A DNA stretch of 64,000 nucleotides. Source: Acidimicrobiaceae bacterium. GTDB taxonomy: Bacteria > Actinomycetota > Acidimicrobiia > Acidimicrobiales > UBA8190. How positions within the stretch are numbered: the stretch's first letter is position 1; every line of letters starts with the position of its first letter. This document shows, piece by piece, positions 48,289 through 57,322 of the stretch. Under the pieces are notes generated by a model. The model was not told where the DNA came from, searched no databases, and worked only from the letters and a program-made list of their open reading frames with translations. Both the position numbers and the translations under genes were made by a program. The stretch is from NCBI GenBank assembly GCA_003151955.1, contig PLZB01000105.1, positions 9,858 through 73,857 on the forward strand, written 5' to 3'.

Positions 48289-49494
48289 TTGGCCGCTCCC
48301 GCCCCCCTCCTCGTCACCGTCACCGGTCCCGACCATCCTGGGGTGGCCGCCGCCCTCTTCGACGCCCTCGGACCCCTCGGGGCCCGGGTCCTCGACGTGG
48401 AGCAGGTCCAGATCATGGGTCGGCTCCTCCTGGGGATGGTGGTCGAGTCCGCCGATCCGGAGGCGGTGGGTGGGGCCCTCCGGGCCGTGGCCACTTCCCA
48501 GGGGGTCACCGTGGAGTGCTCACCGGGCTCGGGCAGCGGGACCCGGCCGGGCGGGCCCCGGCTCCTCGTGACCGTCCTGGCCCCCGAGCTCCCCCCGGGA
48601 GCCCTGGCCGGGCTCTTCGGGGCCCTGGCCGGCTGCGGGGCCAACGTGGAGCGGATCGTCCAGCTGGCCCGGTACCCGGTGACGAGCTACGAGCTCGAGG
48701 TCACCGGCGGGGGCCCCGACCGGGTCAGGCGGGCCGTGGGGGAGGCGGCCGCCGCCCTCGAGGTCGACGTGGCCGTCCAGGAGGCCGGCCTCCACCGGCG
48801 GGCCAAGCACCTCATCGTCCTCGACGTCGACTCCACCCTGGTCCAGGGGGAGGTCGTCGACCTCCTGGCCGCCCGGGCCGGCCGGGCCGACGAGGTGGCC
48901 GCCATCACCGCCGCGGCCATGGCCGGGGAGCTCGACTTCGAGCCGGCCCTCCGGGAGCGGGTCGCCCTCCTGGCCGGCCTCGGGACGGCCGACCTCGAGG
49001 CCGTCCGCCAGGACCTCGTCCTCACCCCCGGGGCCCGGACCCTGATCCGGACCCTGAAGCGGCTCGGCTACGTGACCGGCCTCGTGAGCGGGGGCTTCGA
49101 CCACATCATCGAGCCGGTGGCAGCCGAGCTCGGCATCGACCACGTCGCCGCCAACACCCTCGAAGTCGCCGGGGGCCGGCTCACCGGCCGGCTGGTCGGC
49201 CCGGTGGTGGACCGGGCCGGGAAGGCGGCCGCCCTGGTCCGGTTCGCCGAGGCGGCCGGAGTCCCCCTGGCCCGGACGGTCGCCGTCGGGGACGGGGCCA
49301 ACGACCTCGACATGCTGGCCCGGGCCGGCCTCGGGATCGCCTTCAACGCCAAGCCCGTCGTCCGGAGCGCGGCGGACACAGCCCTGAACGTCCCCTACCT
49401 CGACGCCATCCTCTTCCTCCTGGGGCTCTCCCGGGAGGAGGTCGAGGCGGCCGATGCCGCAGAGCGCGTCCCCGTCCGCCGACCGCCGGTCTGA
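48289..49494 (+). CDS. serB: Phosphoserine phosphatase with N-terminal ACT domains
   Basis: A 401-residue protein. Two ACT domains (~1-75 and ~90-165; LLVTVTGPDHPGVAAALFDA, ERIVQLARYPVTSYELEV) precede a HAD phosphatase. VLDVDSTLVQGEVVD holds the nucleophile Asp179 and acid Asp181, GLVSGGFDHII the second motif, and AVGDGANDLDML the Mg site. It removes phosphate from phosphoserine in the last step of serine synthesis. ACT domains suggest serine feedback. The start is TTG at 48289, three bases after the SDR stop. Confidence 0.9.
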   Translation: MAAPAPLLVTVTGPDHPGVAAALFDALGPLGARVLDVEQVQIMGRLLLGMVVESADPEAVGGALRAVATSQGVTVECSPGSGSGTRPGGPRLLVTVLAPELPPGALAGLFGALAGCGANVERIVQLARYPVTSYELEVTGGGPDRVRRAVGEAAAALEVDVAVQEAGLHRRAKHLIVLDVDSTLVQGEVVDLLAARAGRADEVAAITAAAMAGELDFEPALRERVALLAGLGTADLEAVRQDLVLTPGARTLIRTLKRLGYVTGLVSGGFDHIIEPVAAELGIDHVAANTLEVAGGRLTGRLVGPVVDRAGKAAALVRFAEAAGVPLARTVAVGDGANDLDMLARAGLGIAFNAKPVVRSAADTALNVPYLDAILFLLGLSREEVEAADAAERVPVRRPPV

Positions 49495-49523
49495 GCGACA
49501 TCCTCCCGGGTAGCCTGGACCCC

Positions 49524-50063
49524 ATGGGCTACCACCACGTGGCCGTGGCCACCCGGGACCTCGAGGCCTCCCACCGGTTCTACACCGAGGTCATGGGCTT
49601 CCGGCTCGTGAAGACCGTGGTGGCCCCCACCGGGTCGCCGAGCGGGGGCTGGGCCAAGCACGTCTTCTACGACACCGGCGGGAACGGGCTCTTCGCCCTC
49701 TGGGACCTCCACGACGACGACATCCCCACCGACTTCGACCCGGCCATCTCCCGGGGGCTGGGCCTCCCGGACTGGGTCAACCACATCGCCTTCGACGCCC
49801 CCACCCTCGAGGACCTCGACACCCGGCGGCGGGTCTGGCAGGAGCACGGCCTCGAGGTCGTCGAGCTCGACCACGAGTTCTGCCGGTCCATCTACGTGTC
49901 CGACCCCAACCGGATCCTGGTCGAGTTCTGCTGCACCACCCACGAGTTCACCGACCAGGAGTTGGCCGAGGCCCCCGTCTTCCTGGCCGCCGACGAGCCC
50001 CCGCTGGGGGCCACGCCGGAGATGACCTTCCACGGCGCCCTGGAGCCCGACCCGGTCGACTGA
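49524..50063 (+). CDS. VOC-superfamily protein, extradiol-dioxygenase-like
   Basis: A 179-residue protein: YHHVAVATRDLEASHRFYTE, VMGFRLVKTV, LPDWVNHIAFDAPTLEDLDT, and YVSDPNRILVEFCCTTHEF. It keeps the first His, the central His and the terminal Glu of the metal site of vicinal-oxygen-chelate enzymes. A ring-cleaving or glyoxalase-like reaction is possible; substrate unknown. ATG at 49524; stands alone 29 bases after serB. Confidence 0.8.
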   Translation: MGYHHVAVATRDLEASHRFYTEVMGFRLVKTVVAPTGSPSGGWAKHVFYDTGGNGLFALWDLHDDDIPTDFDPAISRGLGLPDWVNHIAFDAPTLEDLDTRRRVWQEHGLEVVELDHEFCRSIYVSDPNRILVEFCCTTHEFTDQELAEAPVFLAADEPPLGATPEMTFHGALEPDPVD

Positions 50064-50100
50064 ACGGGACGCCCCCAGCGGGATCTGGGGGGAAGTCCGG

Positions 50101-50448
50101 ATGGCCGGGCACCCGGCCTCCTGGCACCTCCCCCTCGGGAACCCCCTGACCTGGGTCGGCTACTTCCTGATCGGCGACTTCGCCTACTACTGGGTCCACC
50201 GGGCCGAGCACCGGTTCCGGATCCTCTGGACCCCCCTCCTCGGCTTCCCCCCCGCCCTCTACGCCCCCATGGCCGTCTGGTCGCTGATCTCGGGCCAGCT
50301 CCAGCACACCGAGGTGGTCGACCGCCTGGGGTGGGTCGACCGGTGGCTGGCCACCCCCTCGAACCACCGGGTCCACCACGGCCGGAACCCCCGCTACCTC
50401 GACAGGAACTTCGGGGGCCAGACCATGCTCTGGGACCGCCGGCGGCGG
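50101..50448 (+). pseudogene. Sterol-desaturase-family gene remnant
   Basis: LIGDFAYYWVHRAEHRFRIL carries the first His box and TPSNHRVHHGRNPRYLDRNF the last one. The middle box (HxxHH) is missing because HRFRILW jumps straight to LLGFPPALYAPMAVW, and the C-terminus after TMLWDR is lost where the convergent TPR gene ends. Fatty-acid hydroxylases of this family need all boxes for the di-iron site. It is therefore dead. Confidence 0.7.
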
Positions 50449-51840
50449 CTACCCCACCACGGCGGCGGCCAGCTCCCCGGCCCGGGCCGCGGCCGAGGCC
50501 GCCCCGGTCTGATCGCCTCCCGAGGCCCGCAGGCCGGCCAGCCGGCCCCAGGCCCAGCTGCTCGCCTCCCGGACCCCGAGCCGCTGGCTCAGCAGGGCCC
50601 GGGCCAGCTCGGGGCGGGGCAGCCGGAGGGCGGCCTCGACCAGCGTCCGCTCCATGACGTCGCGCTGGGCGTGGCTCCCGCCGAACTCGTGGAGCCGGGC
50701 CCGGACGGGGAGGAGGCCGTCGACGACGGCCTGGTAGTCCTCGGCGGCGAAGTCGACCAGGCTCCGGCAGACCGGGAGCCCGACGTCCCGGCTCATCCGC
50801 CAGCCCGTCGTGGCCCGGTCCCCTCCCGCTACGACGACCTCGAGGGCGGCCACCAGCTCCCGGGCCCGGGCCAGGTCGTGGGCACCGAGGGCGGCCATGA
50901 CGGCATGCATGTCGTTGAAGGGGTAGTAGCCCGGGGTGAGCACCCGACCCCAGGCCTCCGTCAGCGGTGTCCAGCGGTCGCCGACGTCGACGCCGTCGAG
51001 GTGGAGCCGCCAGAGGAGGGCCGAGGCGTCGAGGAGCTCGAGGGCGAAGTCAGGGGAGTCGGCGTGGTGGAGGACCCGGTCGTAGACGTCGAGGGCGCCG
51101 GCCACGTCACCCCCCTCGAGGAGGTAGAGGGCGAAGTGCCAGGAGTTGTGGACGACGAGGAAGCTCCCCGCCGTCCAGTTCGCCTCCCGGGCCCGGAGGA
51201 ACCGGACCCCCTCGGGGACCCGACCCTGCATCTCGTAGGTGTGGACCATGGCGTGGATGGCCCAGACGTCCTCGGGGTGGGCCTCCACGGCCCGGGCCGC
51301 CACCTCCCCGGACAGGCCGTAGAGGTTGGACTCCTCCAGCCCGAAGGCGTACATCCCCTGGACGAAGCCGAGGAGGGGGTCGTCCCCGGTCCAGGCCCCC
51401 AGGGCCCCACCGATCCGGTCCCGGAGGCTCACGGCGTCGCCGGAGAAGAAATCGATCTGGTGGCCGACGGCCAGGGCCAGGAGGTCCCGGGGCTCCTCGA
51501 CGGTCAGCTCCCGGAGGAGGGTCCCGGCCGCGGCCATCTCCCCGGCCACCCAGACCTCGGCCGCGGCCAGGTGGGCCCGCTCCCGGGGCCGGAGGGCCCC
51601 GGGGTCGGTCCTGATCCCGGCCAGGGCCCGCCGGGCCTCCGCCACCGCCGACGCCTCGGTCGACATCAGGGCCAGGTAGGCCGAGAGGACCCCGGCCAGG
51701 GCGCAGCCCGGGTCCGCCTCGACCGCTCCCGTCACGGCCTCGACCACCTCCCGCTGGAACCGGACGAGGTGGCCGACGGCCCGGTCGAGCAGGGCGACGG
51801 CCTCGGGGGAGCCGGTGACCTCCAGGCCCTGGGCGTCCAC
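50449..51840 (-). CDS. TTC38-like tetratricopeptide repeat protein
   Basis: A 463-residue, largely helical protein. VGHQIDFFSGDAVSLRDRIG, AFGLEESNLYGLSGEVAARA, WAIHAMVHTYEMQGRVPEGV and NSWHFALYLLEGGDVAGALD, VYDRVLHH match the TTC38 family (TPR protein 38), conserved from bacteria to animals. TPR arrays bind peptides or small molecules; the bacterial role is unknown. GTG start. Four bases separate it from the GGDEF gene upstream on the same strand. Confidence 0.8.
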   Translation of the reverse strand: MDAQGLEVTGSPEAVALLDRAVGHLVRFQREVVEAVTGAVEADPGCALAGVLSAYLALMSTEASAVAEARRALAGIRTDPGALRPRERAHLAAAEVWVAGEMAAAGTLLRELTVEEPRDLLALAVGHQIDFFSGDAVSLRDRIGGALGAWTGDDPLLGFVQGMYAFGLEESNLYGLSGEVAARAVEAHPEDVWAIHAMVHTYEMQGRVPEGVRFLRAREANWTAGSFLVVHNSWHFALYLLEGGDVAGALDVYDRVLHHADSPDFALELLDASALLWRLHLDGVDVGDRWTPLTEAWGRVLTPGYYPFNDMHAVMAALGAHDLARARELVAALEVVVAGGDRATTGWRMSRDVGLPVCRSLVDFAAEDYQAVVDGLLPVRARLHEFGGSHAQRDVMERTLVEAALRLPRPELARALLSQRLGVREASSWAWGRLAGLRASGGDQTGAASAAARAGELAAAVVG

Positions 51841-51844
51841 GTCC

Positions 51845-53353
51845 TCAGCGGGGGGTTGCGAGCGGGGGGGGCGGAGGGGGAGCCGGGGAGGGTGATGCGT
51901 CCCGGGCCGAGGCCAGCGCCACCGTCCGGTTCCGGCCCTCGGCCTTGGCCCGGTAGAGGGCCAGGTCGGCCTGCTGGATCAGGGTGGTGGTGTCGTCGGT
52001 CCCGTTCCAGTTGGTGACCCCGACGGAGAAGGTCACCGGTCGGGCCGCCGAGACCTGGCCGGCCATGGCCCGGATCCGGTCGATGGCGGCCGAGGCCCCG
52101 GCCAGGTCGGTGTTGGGGAGGACGAAGCAGAACTCCTCCCCCCCGTACCGGGCCACCAGGTCCTGGCCCCGGGCGTTGGCCGCCATCATGGCCGACATGC
52201 CCCGGAGGAGGGTGTCCCCCGCCACGTGCCCGTAGGTGTCGTTGTAGTCCTTGAAGTGGTCGAGGTCGATCATGGCCACGGCCAGGGGGGTGTGGAGCTG
52301 CAGGGCCCGGGCCATGGCCCCCTGGAGGCCCTCGAGCAGGCTCCGCCGGTTGGCCAGCCCGGTCAGGGCGTCGAGCCGGCTCTCCCGGCGCAGGCCGTCG
52401 ACGTAGGTGGCCCGGTTCGTCAGCTTGACGAGGGCCCCGGCCAACTCCTCGGCGCCCTCCCGGACCTCGGCTACCGCCTCGCCACCCAGGGGCCGGAGGC
52501 GGGCCACCAGCACCATGTCCCCCTCCTCGGAGGTCCCGATGGGGAGCAGCCCGTGGTCGTAGGCGAAGCCGACCCGACCCGACCGCAGGGCCTGGTCGAA
52601 GGCCGGCCAGCTGGGGATGGCCCGGTCCTCGGCCACGAGCGCCGGCCAGGTCCCGAGCATGGTGACATCCCGGCCTGTGACGTCCCGGGCGAAGACGACC
52701 AGATGATCGGCCCGGAGGATCTCCGCCATCATCGGGAAGGCCTTGGTCAGTCCGTCGGCCAGGGTCTCGGCCCCGCCCACGGCCTCGACCACCTCCCGGG
52801 TCACGGCACCCTGGACACCGCTGCGGCCCGAGATCCGGACCACCCTGGCGAAGGCCAGGGCCGAGGCCGCCATCAACCAGGCGAAGAGCAGGGGCGCCCC
52901 CAGCTGGTCGAGGCTCCGGAGCCCGTCGATCCAGGACAGTCCCCCGATGACGGCCAGGCCGCCCACCAGGGCCGCCGTCCGGGTGGCGGAGCGTCCCACG
53001 GCGGTCAGGTAGACGACGCCGGCCACCACGGGGGCCAGGGCGAAGTCGAGGGGGAGGCCGACCCCGAGGGCGGCCAGCCCCAGGCCGGCCAGGGCCGCCA
53101 CCACGGCCCCGGAGGTCACCCGCACCTGGACCTGGATCCGACCCCTCCGGGCCTGCCTCCAGGCCACGAAGGCCAGCGCGGCTAGGGCGACCCCCAGGCA
53201 GCCGGCCCCGGCCTCGAGCGCGGGGGTCCTCACCGGGTCCCGGTGGCCGATCCCGGCCGCGACGAGGAGGGGCAGGGCGACGGAGCAGGCCACGACCCCC
53301 AAGATCCTGGTGTCCCCCAGGCGACCTCCCCCTCGGCGGAAACGTCGGCTCAC
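51845..53353 (-). CDS. Membrane GGDEF diguanylate cyclase
   Basis: A 502-residue protein. About six hydrophobic helices occupy residues ~12-165, a GAF-like sensor ~180-325, and a GGDEF domain ~330-480 with the active GG[E/D]EF motif in DLVARYGGEEFCFVLPN. It makes cyclic di-GMP in response to a membrane or cytoplasmic signal. The last ~20 residues are Pro-rich. GTG 53353 begins just before the first helix; an ATG at 53425 would add 24 residues but lies inside the operator-like repeats of the divergent gene. Confidence 0.8.
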   Translation of the reverse strand: MSRRFRRGGGRLGDTRILGVVACSVALPLLVAAGIGHRDPVRTPALEAGAGCLGVALAALAFVAWRQARRGRIQVQVRVTSGAVVAALAGLGLAALGVGLPLDFALAPVVAGVVYLTAVGRSATRTAALVGGLAVIGGLSWIDGLRSLDQLGAPLLFAWLMAASALAFARVVRISGRSGVQGAVTREVVEAVGGAETLADGLTKAFPMMAEILRADHLVVFARDVTGRDVTMLGTWPALVAEDRAIPSWPAFDQALRSGRVGFAYDHGLLPIGTSEEGDMVLVARLRPLGGEAVAEVREGAEELAGALVKLTNRATYVDGLRRESRLDALTGLANRRSLLEGLQGAMARALQLHTPLAVAMIDLDHFKDYNDTYGHVAGDTLLRGMSAMMAANARGQDLVARYGGEEFCFVLPNTDLAGASAAIDRIRAMAGQVSAARPVTFSVGVTNWNGTDDTTTLIQQADLALYRAKAEGRNRTVALASARDASPSPAPPPPPPLATPR

Positions 53354-53414
53354 CTTGAAAGTATCGGCGTGCCGGGGCCCTCCCTTGATCTGCTTCCGCC
53401 CGGATCCTGGGTCG

Positions 53415-53448
53415 GTTGTTAACATACATTCGGAGTTGTTAGCATGCA
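53415..53448. promoter_or_regulatory. Direct-repeat operator before the RHH/PIN-like pair
   Basis: GTTGTTAACATACA (53415-53428) and GTTGTTAGCATGCA (53435-53448) are direct repeats with a 20-base period, about two DNA turns. They end three bases before the ATG of the RHH-like gene, and fit an RHH antitoxin binding its own promoter. Confidence 0.5.
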
Positions 53449-53451
53449 GGT

Positions 53452-53835
53452 ATGGCCACACGACTCGACGCCGAACTGACCGAGAAGGTGACGGCCACCC
53501 GTCGACGGCTCGACGTCGGACCCGGTCGGGAGACAGCTCCTGGGTGGACGGATCCCGGGCGGCCACCGGAGGACGGCGCCACCGTCCTCTTCGCCACCCG
53601 GGTTCCCGTCACCCTCCGGTTCCGGGTCCACGAGGCGGCCAAGGCGGCCGGGGCCGCCTCGCTCCAGGCCTGGGTCAACACGGTCCTCTCCGCCGCCGCC
53701 GACGAAGCGCTGACCCCGGAGGGGCGGATGGGCCGGATCCTCCAGGAGGAGACCAGGCGGCTCCTCGACCGGGCTCTGACCGAGGGGACCTACGGACAGG
53801 TCTCGGCTGCCCTCGAGGACCCGGAGCTCGGTTGA
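53452..53835 (+). CDS. Putative antitoxin, ribbon-helix-helix-like
   Basis: A 127-residue protein. VPVTLRFRVHEAAKAAGAAS, then LQAWVNTVLSAAADEAL, resembles the strand-helix-helix of Arc/CopG-type DNA-binding proteins. The charged ends would contact DNA or a toxin. It overlaps the next gene, a PIN-like protein, and has direct-repeat operator sites upstream, as in toxin-antitoxin modules. The 127 residues are long for the family, and the assignment depends partly on context. Confidence 0.55.
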   Translation: MATRLDAELTEKVTATRRRLDVGPGRETAPGWTDPGRPPEDGATVLFATRVPVTLRFRVHEAAKAAGAASLQAWVNTVLSAAADEALTPEGRMGRILQEETRRLLDRALTEGTYGQVSAALEDPELG

Positions 53836-54248
53836 CCGCAGCCGTCATCGACGACCATCTGGTCGTCGGCCTCCTGACCGGTCGGCCCGTCCCGACGGAC
53901 GGGGTCCTCCACACCACCTTCGCCTGGTGGTGGCGGGTGGCGTCGGCGCTGCGGCGAGGGCGGGGCGGAACGCTCTCCGGGCCGGTTCTGGACCTCGGAC
54001 CGGGGCACCGGGAGGCGGTCAGCGCCGCCGTCGACCGGCTCCCCGAGGTCGTCACCGTCCTCGACCCCCGGGAGCTCCTGCCCGTCATGGCCGATCTCCA
54101 CAGCCGGTTCGGCCTCAACCTCCTGGCCGCCGAGGCGGCCGCCACCGCCCTCCTCCTCGACGGCGAGCTCATCGTGTCCGTCGAGATGACCCGGCTGAAG
54201 GAGGCCGCCGCCGAGCTCGGCCTCGGCTACCGGATGGTCGGAGGCTGA
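53832..54248 (+). CDS. Putative PIN-like toxin with TTG start
   Basis: A 138-residue protein. AAVIDDHLVVGLLTG at the start has the early Asp pair, VVTVLDPRELLPVMADLHSR the middle, and FGLNLLAAEAAATALLLDGE with a final LKEAAAELGLGYRMV resembles the end of PIN domains. Not all standard acidic positions are clear, so it is a divergent member at best. TTG at 53832 overlaps the stop of the antitoxin-like gene, so the two are coupled. I recall similar pairs in other actinobacteria annotated only as hypothetical. Confidence 0.5.
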   Translation: MTAAVIDDHLVVGLLTGRPVPTDGVLHTTFAWWWRVASALRRGRGGTLSGPVLDLGPGHREAVSAAVDRLPEVVTVLDPRELLPVMADLHSRFGLNLLAAEAAATALLLDGELIVSVEMTRLKEAAAELGLGYRMVGG

Positions 54249-54255
54249 CCGGCCC

Positions 54256-55527
54256 TCAGATCAGGAACCGGAAGACGGCCGAGTCGGGGGGGACGGACTC
54301 GACGTCGAGACCGGAGACGGCGATCCGCTCCAGGAGGGGGCCGAGGTGGTCCCGCTCGGCCAGCTCGATGCCGACCAGGGCCGGGCCGAACTCCCGGCTC
54401 GACTTCTTGATGTACTCGAAGAGGGTGATGTCGTCGGAGGGACCCAGGCACTCGTCGAGGAACCGCCGGAGCGCCCCGGGCTGCTGGGGGAACTGGACGA
54501 TGAAGTAGTGCTTGAGGCCCCGGTGGATGAGGCTCCGCTCGATGATCTCGTCGTAGCGGGCCACATCGTTGTTCCCCCCGCTCAAGATGCAGACGACCTG
54601 CTTCCCGGCCACCTCGGCGGCCAGGTCCTCGAGGGCGGCCACGGAGAGGGCGCCGGCCGGCTCGGCCACGATCCCGTCGTCCTGGTAGAGGGTGAGGAGC
54701 TCGGTGCAGACCTGGCCCTCGGCGACGAGGAGGACCCGGGAGACGAGCTCGGCGGTGATGGCGACGGTCAGGGGCCCCGGGGTCCGGACCACGGCCCCGT
54801 CGACGAAGTCGTCCTCGATGTCGACGGTCACGGGATGGCCGGCCTCGAGGGACCGGACCATGCCAGGGGCCCCGGCCGGCTGGGCCCCGACGATCGTGGT
54901 GGGGGCCCCGAGGCCGTCGAGGCAGACGGCGATCCCGGCCACGAGGCCCCCACCCCCGATGGGGACGACGACCACGTCGGGGGGGGAGCCCAGCTGGTCG
55001 ACCACCTCGGCCATGACCGTCCCCTGGCCGGCGATGGTCTGGGGGTGGTTGAAGGCCGAGACCACCGTGGCCCCCGTCCCGGCCGAGAACTCGGCTGCGG
55101 CGGTGGCGGCGTCGTCGAAGGACTCCCCCACGAACCGGAGCTCGACCAGCTTCCCGCCGATGACCCGGATCCGCTCCACCTTCTGCCGGGGGGTCCGCCG
55201 GGGCAGGAAGACCGTCCCCCGGACCCCGAGGTGGTGGCAGGACCAGGCCACCCCCTGGGCGTGGTTCCCGGCGCTGGCGCAGACCACCCCGGCGGCGAGG
55301 GCTCCGGCCGGGAGCCCGGCGATGAAGTTGTAGGCCCCCCGGATCTTGTAGGACCGGACGGCCTGGAGGTCCTCCCGTTTGAGGAGGATCTCGGCCCCGT
55401 ACTGCTCCGAGAGCCGGGGGCTCCGCTGCAGGGGGGTCTCCACCCCGACGGCCCGGAGCCGGTCGGCGGCAGCCCGGATGTCGTCCAGGCCCAGCACCTC
55501 ACGCCAGGGCGGTGTCAGGGAGTCCAC
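54256..55527 (-). CDS. ilvA: Threonine ammonia-lyase (threonine dehydratase)
   Basis: A 423-residue PLP enzyme. Lys61 in VRSYKIRGA binds PLP, SAGNHAQGVAW contacts the substrate carboxylate, and VPIGGGGLVAG holds the cofactor phosphate. The last ~80 residues (HYFIVQFPQQPGALRRFLDE) are a single ACT-like regulatory domain. It converts threonine to 2-oxobutanoate, the first step towards isoleucine. The length and single regulatory domain fit the shorter biosynthetic/catabolic class. It follows the fused etf gene on the same strand after 10 bases. Confidence 0.9.
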   Translation of the reverse strand: MDSLTPPWREVLGLDDIRAAADRLRAVGVETPLQRSPRLSEQYGAEILLKREDLQAVRSYKIRGAYNFIAGLPAGALAAGVVCASAGNHAQGVAWSCHHLGVRGTVFLPRRTPRQKVERIRVIGGKLVELRFVGESFDDAATAAAEFSAGTGATVVSAFNHPQTIAGQGTVMAEVVDQLGSPPDVVVVPIGGGGLVAGIAVCLDGLGAPTTIVGAQPAGAPGMVRSLEAGHPVTVDIEDDFVDGAVVRTPGPLTVAITAELVSRVLLVAEGQVCTELLTLYQDDGIVAEPAGALSVAALEDLAAEVAGKQVVCILSGGNNDVARYDEIIERSLIHRGLKHYFIVQFPQQPGALRRFLDECLGPSDDITLFEYIKKSSREFGPALVGIELAERDHLGPLLERIAVSGLDVESVPPDSAVFRFLI

Positions 55528-55537
55528 CTTCGGGAGC

Positions 55538-57316
55538 CTACGGGTCGGGTCGGGCCAGGGCCGCGGCCAGGAGGGGGACGATCTCCCGCCAGTCCCCCAC
55601 GACGCCGATGTCGGCGCAGTCGAACACCGGGGCCCCGGGGTCGGAATTGACGGCCACGATGGTCCCCGCCCCCCGGCAGCCGACCATGTGGTTGAACTTC
55701 CCGGAGACCCCGACGGCCAGGTAGAGGGCCGGGGCGACGCTTTGGCCGGTGATCCCGACCTGGCGGGCCCGGGGAAGCCAGCCCTGGTCGGTCACCTTCC
55801 GGGAGGCGCCCAACTCGGCCCCGAGCGCCTTCAGGAGGGGCTCGAGGGCGCCGTACTCGTCGGGGGGGACCCCCTGGCCCACGCTCACCACCGTCCGGGC
55901 GGCCAGGAGGGCGTCGACCTCGTCGTCCCGCCCCTCCCCGGTGACGGTGACCCGGCCCCGGGTCGTCCCCGTCATCTGGTCCAGGGGGATCGGGCCCCGG
56001 TCGGGGCGAGGCCGGCGCCGGGGCAGGATCCCGGGCCGGACGGTGGCCATCTGGACCGGCGACCGGCTGGTAACGGCGGCAACCAGCCGGCCCCCGAAGG
56101 CGGGCTTCCAGGCCACCAGCCGGCCCTCACTCACCCCGAGGCCGACGGCGTCGCCGGTGAGCCCGAAGTGGAGCCGGGCCGCCACCCGGGCGGCGACCTC
56201 CCGACCCCAGAGGGTCCCGGGGACGAGGACGGCCCAGGGGGCCTCGGCCGCGCACCAGTCGGCCAGGGCGGCGGCCACGTCCTCCTCGACGCAGGTCCCG
56301 GTCAGCTCGACGACCCGGTCGGCCCCGTAGGTCCCGAGGAGACCGCTGTCGAGGGGGTCGGGCCCGAAGGCCACCACGGAGCCACCCAGGGCCAGGGCCA
56401 GGTGGGCGGCCTCCCCGAGGAGCTCACAGGTCATCCGGGGCCGGTCCGGCTCGACGACGGCGACCACCTCCGGACCCTCCGATCCCGAGGGGTTGGCCGG
56501 GACCTCGTCGAGAGAGGGCTCCGCCGTCTCCCCCCCGCCATGGCCGAGGGCCCCCCACTCGGTCAGGACGTCCACCGCCCTGGCCACCTGCTCTGCCGCC
56601 GGCCCCGAGAGGATCATCCCCCGCCGCTCGATCTCCATGACCCGGACCGGGCCCACCACCGTCGGGCTCCCGGCCGCACCCCAGGGGCCCGGCCCGAGAT
56701 CGGCGGCCGTCAGCCGTCGGATCCGCTCCGGGGCCACCAGGGCCCGACCTGCGGGGGGGACCTTGCAGGGCTCGGTCAGCCGCTCGGCCGTCGAGAGCAC
56801 GGCCGGGAGGTCCACCCGGGCCGTCCGCCAGCCGTCGTCGAGCTCGCAGCGGGCCTCGACCCGGCCCCCGGCGAGGGCCAGCTCCCGGACCCCGGCCAGG
56901 AAGGGGAGCCCGAGGATCTCGGCGATCTCGGGGCCGACCTGCCCGGTGTCGGCGTCGATCGAGTTCCGGCCCACCAGGACCAGGTCCCAGGGGCCCTCGA
57001 GGGTCAGGGCGGCGGCCAGGGCCCGGGCCGTGGCCAGGGTGTCGGAGCCGGCGAAGGCGGGGTCGCTGATCAGGACCCCCTCCCCCGCCCCCCAGGCCAC
57101 CGCCTCCCGGAGGACGTCCTCGGCCGAGGGCGGTCCCAGGGTGAGGACGGTGCAGCTCCCCCCGTGCTCCCCGGCCAGCTCGACCCCCTTGGAGACGGCC
57201 CGCCGGCAGTAGGCGTTCATCTCGAGCTCGACGCCCTCCCGGTTCAGCCGGCCCGACTCGAGGAGCTCCATTGACTCGGCCCTGGGCACCTGCTTCACCA
57301 GCACCGCGATTCGCAC
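55538..57316 (-). CDS. Fused electron transfer flavoprotein, beta-alpha
   Basis: A 592-residue protein. Residues 1-~250 are the beta subunit (MRIAVLVKQVPRAESMELLE, LVLVGRNSIDADTGQVGPEI). Residues ~285-592 are the alpha subunit, with the FAD-binding C-terminus (GASRKVTDQGWLPRARQVGI, TGQSVAPALYLAVGVSGKFN, HMVGCRGAGTIVAVNSDPGA). ETF is normally two proteins and passes electrons from acyl-CoA or similar dehydrogenases to the quinone pool. The fusion is uncommon but known. The DE.GALEPLLKALGAELGA stretch marks the alpha FAD domain start. Partner dehydrogenases are not adjacent. Confidence 0.85.
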   Translation of the reverse strand: MRIAVLVKQVPRAESMELLESGRLNREGVELEMNAYCRRAVSKGVELAGEHGGSCTVLTLGPPSAEDVLREAVAWGAGEGVLISDPAFAGSDTLATARALAAALTLEGPWDLVLVGRNSIDADTGQVGPEIAEILGLPFLAGVRELALAGGRVEARCELDDGWRTARVDLPAVLSTAERLTEPCKVPPAGRALVAPERIRRLTAADLGPGPWGAAGSPTVVGPVRVMEIERRGMILSGPAAEQVARAVDVLTEWGALGHGGGETAEPSLDEVPANPSGSEGPEVVAVVEPDRPRMTCELLGEAAHLALALGGSVVAFGPDPLDSGLLGTYGADRVVELTGTCVEEDVAAALADWCAAEAPWAVLVPGTLWGREVAARVAARLHFGLTGDAVGLGVSEGRLVAWKPAFGGRLVAAVTSRSPVQMATVRPGILPRRRPRPDRGPIPLDQMTGTTRGRVTVTGEGRDDEVDALLAARTVVSVGQGVPPDEYGALEPLLKALGAELGASRKVTDQGWLPRARQVGITGQSVAPALYLAVGVSGKFNHMVGCRGAGTIVAVNSDPGAPVFDCADIGVVGDWREIVPLLAAALARPDP

Positions 57317-57322
57317 CGCCCT

